Source: Lachnospiraceae bacterium UBA7188
GTDB lineage: Bacteria > Bacillota > Clostridia > Lachnospirales > Lachnospiraceae
DNA length: 12,636 nucleotides
Assembly: GCA_002490995.1 (NCBI GenBank)
Contig: DKVC01000110.1
Coordinates: 1-12,636 of the forward strand
Direction of reading: 5' to 3'
Below, in pieces: positions 1-5,185 of the stretch (the stretch's first letter is position 1; each line of letters opens with the position of its first letter). A model generated the notes under the pieces. That model had not been told where the DNA came from, searched no databases, and saw only the letters and a program-made list of their open reading frames with translations. Both the position numbers and the translations under genes were made by a program.

Positions 1-494
1 GGCAGGGCAGAAGAAAAGAGCGGAGGCAGAGCAGGTAAGGCAGAAGAAAGTAGCGGAAGCGGAGCAGCGCAGACCGGAGAACAGACTGGAAGCGAGGCAG
101 GCAAGACCTGAGAAAATTCCGTCGGCGAGACAGATGGAACAGGATTGAGAACCGACGGCAGAACGGAGGAAGCCGGAGAAAAGTCTGGCGAAAAGACAGG
201 GAAAGCGGATGAATACGGAATAGAATCAGGTGAAATAGCGGGGATGGCTGTCCGCAATACAGGTTATGTTCATGTAGATATCCGTTTGTAAGAAGTCAGG
301 CGGGAAAGCGGCGGTTTCACCGAATACGGATTCTGACCGGACAGGGATTCCTGTGGCGGATGAGCACGGGAATCCCTGCTTTATCTGCATTAATGGCAAT
401 CGTCGTTTCGCGGCCGGCAGTCTGCATGTCTTAAAGGCGTTGGAAGAGGACTGCAAAAGAAACTTCTTGTTATATAGGGGGAGTTTCCAGGAAA
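1..494. other. Gene-poor, purine-rich low-complexity stretch, possible coding remnant
   Basis: I see no complete gene here. On the plus strand, frame 1 is open from the window edge to a TGA at 109-111, and again to a TAA at 289-291. It would encode Gly/Ala/Glu/Lys-rich low-complexity sequence. Frame 2 is then open from 290 to 565 and reads as more ordinary protein (for example CFICINGNRR, then FAAGSLHVLKALEED) before running antisense into the end of the EutP gene. No start codon with a ribosome binding site joins the pieces. The pattern would fit a decayed plus-strand gene converging on the microcompartment operon, or chance openness in biased sequence. I cannot assign a family. Confidence 0.35.
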
Positions 495-1022
495 TCACAG
501 TTCAGCGGGATATTCCATTCCTTCAGGGAGTGTATCCCATTCATTTAAGCCGAGGTTTTGTTTAAAGCCTGCCTGTTTAAATGTTAAATGAGGCAAATCT
601 TCCTCCAGATATTCCATAAGCTCACCAATACCTTCCCTGGTTACATTATTAATCAGGAAAATGCGTTCACAGCCTACATTTGTCAGCCATTGTCTGACCA
701 TGGGGATATTGGCATAGGGTGAGTCGATTTTTGTGATAATGCCGATGAGGGGGCGCAGGATAAAGGAACGAAGGCTTGGGCTGAACAGATTGTAAGGTTC
801 ATCAGCAGCCTGAACGACAGCAACCGCATCCGCCTCAAAGGAAAAGCAGGCAAGTCCTGCACTGAAATGCTTGGATTCGGCATATTCTCCCGGTGAGTCG
901 ATGGTGTCATCGTCTGAGCTGGTATATTGGGTTTTTATATAATGAAGCTCTTCTCCCCGCAGCGCCTGCGTTAAAGACGTCTTTCCGGCTTCGCTTCTGC
1001 CCATCAAAAATAATTTTTTCAT
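495..1022 (-). CDS. eutP: EutP/PduV-family small GTPase of a bacterial microcompartment locus
   Basis: A 175-residue P-loop protein of the EutP/PduV family, Ras-like GTPases found only in ethanolamine/propanediol-type microcompartment loci. The G1 loop GRSEAGKTS is at residues 8-16, a G3-like DSPG at 42-45 and the G4 motif TKID at 97-100. These match the family, whose members are usually about 150 residues. This copy carries about 25 extra C-terminal residues (150-175) with no motif I recognise. It is the last of three genes on this strand, 22 bp after the shell-protein gene, so co-transcription is likely. Family members are thought to act in microcompartment positioning or in metabolite or cofactor handling, but the biochemical role is not settled. 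The start is the first Met, and the Walker A lies at the family-typical distance from it. Confidence 0.9.
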   Translation of the reverse strand: MKKLFLMGRSEAGKTSLTQALRGEELHYIKTQYTSSDDDTIDSPGEYAESKHFSAGLACFSFEADAVAVVQAADEPYNLFSPSLRSFILRPLIGIITKIDSPYANIPMVRQWLTNVGCERIFLINNVTREGIGELMEYLEEDLPHLTFKQAGFKQNLGLNEWDTLPEGMEYPAEL

Positions 1023-1044
1023 AGCTTTTTCCTGTTCTGTTTCG

Positions 1045-1473
1045 TTAATTCCTGTGGACTTTACAGGTTTGAAAGCCCAATTCTTCTCTAAAAAACCGGA
1101 CGACTTCTTCCACGGCAGTCTGCACTTCGGCTAAACCTCCGGTGATAATCAGAGAACCGCAGAAACGGTCCATAAAGCCAATCTGCACATCTGCGCTTTT
1201 CATTGCAACATCCGCTGCCACCACAACTGCCTCCCAGGGCGTAAAGCGGATTAAACCTATGGATTCGCCTGTATGGTCTTCGCCTTCGTGAACGCCGATA
1301 TGCAGCCCCAGGTTCTGATACACGGGAGCCTGGGAGACACTTATGACATGAGCCAGACAAACCTCTTTTCCGGGAATCCGCAGGCGCGTCAGGCGCAGTT
1401 TCTTTCCCTTCAGCTGCTCATAATCCGCATGGAACAGCTTCTCCAACAATTCTTTCCTGGTTATTTGTGCCAT
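1045..1473 (-). CDS. EutS/PduU-family circularly permuted BMC shell protein, N-terminally extended
   Basis: A 142-residue microcompartment shell protein of the EutS/PduU type, the circularly permuted single-domain BMC proteins that form flat hexamers capped by a small beta-barrel. The diagnostic core is visible: PGKEVCLAHVI near residue 34, SIGLIRFTPWEA near 70-81, then ADVAMKSADVQIGFMDRFCG and SLIITGG. Family members are about 116 residues. This one has roughly 25 extra N-terminal residues rich in Lys, Leu and Glu (TRKELLEKLF onward) that could form an amphipathic helix. It starts 11 bp after the stop of a paralogous shell gene and has a GGAAG ribosome binding site about 8 nt before the ATG. 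The two paralogues probably contribute different hexamers to one shell. Confidence 0.9.
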   Translation of the reverse strand: MAQITRKELLEKLFHADYEQLKGKKLRLTRLRIPGKEVCLAHVISVSQAPVYQNLGLHIGVHEGEDHTGESIGLIRFTPWEAVVVAADVAMKSADVQIGFMDRFCGSLIITGGLAEVQTAVEEVVRFFREELGFQTCKVHRN

Positions 1474-1484
1474 GGCTGCACTTC

Positions 1485-1850
1485 CTATCTCTTCGTGATT
1501 TTGCAGACTACATATTCCAGCTCGTCCCGGAAATAGTTCACTACCTCCGTCATGGCCGACATAACATCCGAGATTTCGCCTGTAATGATCAGCGTTCCCG
1601 TAAACCGGTCAGCGAAGCCCAGATAGACATTTCCACTCTTGACTGCAATGTCAGATGCGATGACAGCTGATTCCGGCGGCGTCATATTCATAATTCCGAT
1701 GGCGGATGACTGATAATCCACCTGCGGATTCAACCCAAGCTTCTGGTATATAATCGGTGCAGGCCCGCCCATCACATGTGCAAATGTGATTTCCTTGCCG
1801 GCCACGGTTTCCTGTACGATTCTGATCTGTTCTTCCTGTCCGTTTGCCAT
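1485..1850 (-). CDS. eutS: EutS/PduU-family BMC shell protein, first gene of the operon
   Basis: A 121-residue shell protein close to the usual EutS/PduU length. The family core is clear: VAGKEITFAHVM, QKLGLNPQ, AIGIMNMTPPES, SDIAVKSGNVYLGFADRF, TGTLIITGE. The frame is open up to 2027, but the ATG at 1850 is preferred. It has a good ribosome binding site (ATGGAG, 8 nt upstream) and gives the family-typical N-terminus. The upstream part of the frame overlaps three leader hairpins. It is the first gene after the promoter at 2079-2107 and is followed by a second shell protein and EutP. The catalytic enzymes of the compartment are not in the window, so its substrate (ethanolamine, propanediol, choline or another) cannot be stated. 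Confidence 0.92.
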   Translation of the reverse strand: MANGQEEQIRIVQETVAGKEITFAHVMGGPAPIIYQKLGLNPQVDYQSSAIGIMNMTPPESAVIASDIAVKSGNVYLGFADRFTGTLIITGEISDVMSAMTEVVNYFRDELEYVVCKITKR

Positions 1851-1899
1851 TTGTCCGCTCCATTCCTTCCGTACTTCGTAACACTTTCTTAGGAACTGT

Positions 1900-1978
1900 G
1901 GGAAAATAACTGCTGCAATTTCCCTTTGATTACAGGGTTCGCGAAGCGGTTCCTGTAATATATTCAGGCAAAAGCCTG
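1900..1978 (-). promoter_or_regulatory. Three-hairpin leader of the microcompartment operon
   Basis: The transcript from the promoter at 2079-2107 has about 220 nt before the shell gene. In reading order it can form a 5-bp hairpin with a UUUU loop (1965-1978), a 31-nt hairpin with perfect 8-bp arms ATTACAGG/CCTGTAAT (1929-1936 and 1952-1959) enclosing a CGC-UUC-GCG tip, and a GGGAAA/TTTCCC pair (1900-1905 and 1919-1924). Microcompartment operons are often controlled by leader RNA, for example EutV ANTAR antitermination or cobalamin riboswitches. I do not see the AnnGnn hexaloops of ANTAR targets or a B12 box, so the class is open. Confidence 0.45.
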
Positions 1979-2078
1979 GAAATACAATAAAAATTACGAT
2001 AAACTTGTAACAGTTATTTGGAGACATTTCCCTATACTGTGTTGATGGAAAAGCTTTTTAATAAATTTTACTATATAA

Positions 2079-2107
2079 ATCATACTATCAGGGAACTTTT
2101 CTGTCAA
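2079..2107 (-). promoter_or_regulatory. Sigma-70-type promoter of the microcompartment operon
   Basis: On the minus strand a perfect TTGACA (2102-2107) lies exactly 17 bp from TATGAT (2079-2084). Transcription would start near 2072 and read through the hairpin leader into the shell gene at 1850. It is back to back with a plus-strand promoter whose -35 begins at 2132. Confidence 0.85.
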
Positions 2108-2131
2108 GCTGAAATCCGCCGGGAAAAGTTT

Positions 2132-2160
2132 TTGCATATAAGCTTATAATCTGATATAAT
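2132..2160 (+). promoter_or_regulatory. Sigma-70-type promoter of the ATPase/reductase gene cluster
   Basis: TTGCAT (2132-2137) and a consensus TATAAT (2155-2160) are separated by 17 bp, giving a start near 2167. It is divergent from the microcompartment promoter, with 24 bp between the two -35 boxes, so one bound regulator could affect both. Confidence 0.75.
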
Positions 2161-2166
2161 GGGTAT

Positions 2167-2325
2167 AGAGTGTAGACAGGGAGGAATGCGGGAGGATTCC
2201 ATGTGCCGGGGGCGGATGCAGGCGGGAAGTGGAGCAGGGTTCTTTCCATGTGCTGCTCCGGGAGGGACTGCAGAAAAGCAGGGATCAATGGACAAAGGTT
2301 CGGAGAAAAGGGAAGCAGGTCGGGA
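2167..2325 (+). promoter_or_regulatory. 5' leader with short inverted repeats ahead of the ATPase gene
   Basis: About 160 nt lie between the predicted start of transcription and the ATPase ATG. It contains three small inverted repeats: GGAAT/ATTCC, GGAGCAG/CTGCTCC and CTGC/GCAG. A 52-codon reading frame runs from the ATG at 2184 to 2341 and overlaps the ATPase start. Its composition is biased and it resembles no family, so I do not call it a gene. No T-box or known riboswitch motif is visible. Confidence 0.3.
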
Positions 2326-3678
2326 ATGGGTTGGAAATTAAGAGTATCGGGATACGGGAAGATAGAAAGTGCCGAAATCGAGATGGCGCCGCTGACCCTT
2401 TTTGTGGGCGATAATAACAGCGGGAAGAGTTATCTGATGTCCCTATTGTGGGGGATCCGGAATCTTGGCGCGGAGCTGCTGTATGGCGAAAGAAGCGATC
2501 CGCCTACAGAAGCGGAAGACAGACTGTTGTGCTGGGTAAAAGAACAGGTGGAAGCCGCCAGGGAACTGGGGGAGCATACCGTTCGAGTCAACGAGATAAG
2601 AGAGGAACTGCAGATTGTTCTGCAGGAGAGGATTAATCGGAATAAAGATAAGTTTGTAAAGGCAATTTTCAACAGTTCAGATGTGAGAATAGAAAAACTG
2701 TAGATAGAGCTGACGGGATTGGAGGATTTTTCTTTAGAATTCAGTTTGCGAAAGTTTGGCAAATGGATATTTATATATTTATCCCAAACTGGAGGTAAGG
2801 TATCCAGGCTGACTTTATCTGAGGAGGAACAAAAGACAGGAAGTTTAGAAGACGATAATTATCGGTTTATCATTAACAGATTAATGGATGTGGTGCTGGC
2901 GTCTTATAGTGACGGGATAAATGATGAAATTTATTTTCCGGCAGCAAGAACCGGTTTTATGCTGACCAAAGATGTCATCAATAAGGCAGGAAGGAAGGCA
3001 GCGTTTAACATTGCAGCAGAGCAGGGAGCAATGACACCCTTTGTAAGGCCGATCAATCAGTTCCTGGATGTGATTAATGATCTGACACTTGACGGTAAGG
3101 GGAGTGAAAATTTTGCGGAAGTGGTAAAATATCTGGAGTGCGGCATGGCTGACGGGACGGTTGAGATGAGTTCGATGCCCAATAAGGAAGCAATGTATAT
3201 CCCTGACGGAAAGACAACAGGACTGCCCCTGCGAATTACATCTGCAGTTGTGACGGAATTAGCGCCGCTGATCCTGATTTTAAAACATAAAAAGTATGTG
3301 GACGCTATCTTTTACGAAGAACCGGAGATGTGTCTCCACCCGCAGCTGCAGCAGAAGATGGCGAGAGTTTTATGCCAGCTGGTGAATGCCAAAGTGCAGA
3401 TGAATGTCACCACCCCCAGCGATATCATCCTGCAGCATATCAACAACATGCTCCGTTTATCAGCAAGGGAGGACAGGGAAGAAATATGCCGACAATTGGG
3501 ATATATGGATGAAGACCTGTTACTTCCACAGAAAGTGAAGGTTTATCAGCTGACGGCGGGTGTAAGCGCAAAAACGAAAGTCGAGGAGCTAAGCTGCGGC
3601 AAAAACGGCTTTGCGGTTCCGACGTTCAACGATGCGCTGGATCGGATTATGGAAGAGGCGTATGTAATTCAGGAATAA
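2326..3678 (+). pseudogene. AAA/OLD-like ATPase gene interrupted by an in-frame amber codon
   Basis: Full-length reading gives 450 codons encoding a single-chain SMC/ABC-like AAA ATPase of the AAA_15/AAA_21 or OLD type. The Walker A is GDNNSGKS at residues 28-35. The Walker B with a following LHP is IFYEEPEMCLHP at 328-339. A distal switch motif TTPSDIILQHINN starts at 362. Codon 126 (2701-2703) is TAG, and the same frame continues without shift on both sides, so the protein is split into an N-terminal P-loop piece and a C-terminal piece with Walker B. TAG also ends the shell gene at 1485 and the repressor gene at 8228, so it works as a stop here. In addition, the position that is normally His in TTHSD is Pro364. 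The start at 2326 has an AGG 7 nt upstream. A nuclease-like gene follows after 6 bp. Restart at the TTG at 2719 is possible but has no clear ribosome binding site. Confidence 0.82.
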
Positions 3679-3684
3679 GATACC

Positions 3685-4302
3685 ATGGGGAATCGTAAAA
3701 GGAAATTTGTGATAAAGGACTTGATGGTACCGGAGTTTATGGTGCAGGAAGGCAGGGAAGTATTTCTGGCGGAAACAGAAGAAAGCGGAAAAAGTGAACT
3801 GCAGGTACAGCTGAAGTCTGAAGAGAATCTATGCATTGCAAATGTGGATAAGAAAAAGACGGAGCTTCTTTTTCTACAGGAAGGGAAAGCGAAATCTCTG
3901 TACAAGGGAGTGGACCACATGATTTTTGAGAAGAAGGAGGGGAATCACTGGAAATTACACCTGATTGAAATGAAAGGCAGTGTTGGAGAAGAGAAGTGGG
4001 TGGAGATCAAGGGAAAGTTTCGTGCCAGTTATCTTGTAGCACAGGCGCTTGCCGGTATGCTGGAATTGAATATTTCCGAAACTGTAATGTATACCACATA
4101 TGAGAGAGTGGAGTTTGTTCATTCGGAAACCATGCCCACCGCCAGACATGGACGGCTTGGCGTCCTGCAGGTCAGGATGGAGGATGTGTGGAACGGAAAG
4201 CGGTTTGCATTGAATTTTGGAGAACGTATTTCCTTTGACCATATACCGATAAAAATGGAAAGAACCGAAGGCGGGATATTGACAGGCCAGTTGAAGGCAT
4301 AA
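3685..4302 (+). CDS. Unknown protein with a PD-(D/E)XK nuclease-like signature, partner of the ATPase
   Basis: A 205-residue soluble protein that I cannot place in a named family. It has no signal peptide and no membrane segment. Residues 77-99 show the arrangement typical of PD-(D/E)XK-fold nucleases: an Asp after a short strand (GVDHMIF, D77), then a hydrophobic strand ending in the E-x-K pair (LHLIEMKGS, E95 and K97). A helix with the sequence ASYLVAQALAGML follows. The first 70 residues are charged and strand-rich. The gene begins 6 bp after the ATPase stop and has only a modest ribosome binding site (AGGA, about 9 nt away), which suggests translational coupling. An ATPase with an adjacent small nuclease is the build of several defence systems (Septu and PARIS pair an ATPase with an effector), but this partner is neither an HNH nor an obvious TOPRIM protein. 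The function is inference. Confidence 0.65.
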   Translation: MGNRKRKFVIKDLMVPEFMVQEGREVFLAETEESGKSELQVQLKSEENLCIANVDKKKTELLFLQEGKAKSLYKGVDHMIFEKKEGNHWKLHLIEMKGSVGEEKWVEIKGKFRASYLVAQALAGMLELNISETVMYTTYERVEFVHSETMPTARHGRLGVLQVRMEDVWNGKRFALNFGERISFDHIPIKMERTEGGILTGQLKA

Positions 4303-4369
4303 GAGACCCGCAGGAAATGAGCAAAGTGATTGGAGCTTATAGTTGACTCAATACATAAGGAGAAATACC

Positions 4370-5185
4370 ATGGCAACCTGGGTAAGCCATTTAATGATAG
4401 CGGACAGTGTGCTGAAGCGCTTTCCGCAGTTAGACAGGCACGGTTTCTGTGTGGGGAATATAGCGCCGGACTGCAATATGGAAAATGAGGACTGGAGCAG
4501 TTTTGTCCCTTCCCGGGAAGTGACTCACTGGATGTCCGGTGAGAGAAAAAAGGCGTCCGACTGCGATCGTTTTTATAAAGAGTATATTGTGGACAGAAGG
4601 GAAAATATAGCGACTGACGAAGAATATTCCTTTCTGCTGGGTTATTGGTCGCATCTGATTACGGATGCCGAATATCAGAGATTTATTCGGGACGAAGAGA
4701 GAGTTGCCGCCGCCTGGAAACGTATCATGAAGCATCCTGCCTTAAATAAAAGAGCTTCGGAGATGGAAAAAAGCTGGGATTCCGTAAAGAAGCTTATTAA
4801 CATTCTGACCAGAACACACACGATAGCAAATGCGCCGCAAGGGCATTTTGATAAGTTTATCAAAGATATCCACGCCATTCTCAGTTGTGGTATTCTGATT
4901 GATTTTCAGGGAAAGAGCAATTTTTTCTATGATGAAGAGGAAGGATTTTACTTGATAGACTTGGATTCACATACAGACAATTTTTATGGATTAACAGAAG
5001 AACCTGTTGATGTGGATATATTGACGGCAATCGGTGGATTTGCACCGTGCCATTTTTCTGCCGAAACAAAAGCATTTGCCCCAATTGCTTTGGATGGGCA
5101 GGCAGTGCAGGAAATCGGAGAGTATCATTTAAAATGCCTTGCAGCAGACAATGCACAAATATTTGGAAGGAGGACTATTCTATGA
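4370..5185 (+). CDS. Chimeric protein: zinc-dependent phospholipase-C-like N-terminus, unrelated C-terminal domain
   Basis: A 271-residue protein that reads as two halves. Residues 1 to about 143 resemble the zinc-dependent phospholipase C-like family: MATWVSHL, CVGNIAPDC, DWSSFVPSREVTHW and GYWSHLITDAEY carry the Trp/His/Asp residues expected as metal ligands (H7, D34, H53, H95). That family normally continues with more helices and further ligands, which are missing. From about 144 the text changes to HTIANAPQGHF, GILIDFQGKSNFFYD and GFYLIDLDSHTDNFYG. This looks like the C-terminal part of a protein-kinase-like fold with an IDLDS metal-binding segment. The join is in frame and no start follows it. 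The start at 4370 has AAGGAG 7 nt upstream and was chosen over the ATG at 4343. The stop overlaps the next gene in an ATGA. A deletion-created fusion is the simplest reading; the C-terminal assignment is tentative. Confidence 0.7.
   Translation: MATWVSHLMIADSVLKRFPQLDRHGFCVGNIAPDCNMENEDWSSFVPSREVTHWMSGERKKASDCDRFYKEYIVDRRENIATDEEYSFLLGYWSHLITDAEYQRFIRDEERVAAAWKRIMKHPALNKRASEMEKSWDSVKKLINILTRTHTIANAPQGHFDKFIKDIHAILSCGILIDFQGKSNFFYDEEEGFYLIDLDSHTDNFYGLTEEPVDVDILTAIGGFAPCHFSAETKAFAPIALDGQAVQEIGEYHLKCLAADNAQIFGRRTIL

Noticed and set aside
1929..1978. ANTAR (EutV) antiterminator target or cobalamin riboswitch in the microcompartment leader
   Set aside because: The hairpin loops do not show the AnnGnn hexaloop pattern and no B12 box is visible.
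1851..2027. N-terminal extension of the first shell protein starting at 2027
   Set aside because: It would add 59 atypical residues over the hairpin leader. The ATG at 1850 has the better ribosome binding site and gives the family length.
2184..2341. A 52-codon frame overlapping the ATPase start, considered as a leader peptide
   Set aside because: The ribosome binding site spacing is too short, the composition is biased, and it has no recognisable motif.
2701..2703. Amber codon read as pyrrolysine
   Set aside because: TAG ends other genes in this window and nothing here suggests pyrrolysine machinery. A nonsense mutation is simpler.
5047..5181. Earlier start for the reductase within the chimera gene
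   Set aside because: The flavin-binding fold begins exactly at the ATG at 5182, which has a near-perfect ribosome binding site. The upstream part is an overlapping frame of the previous gene.
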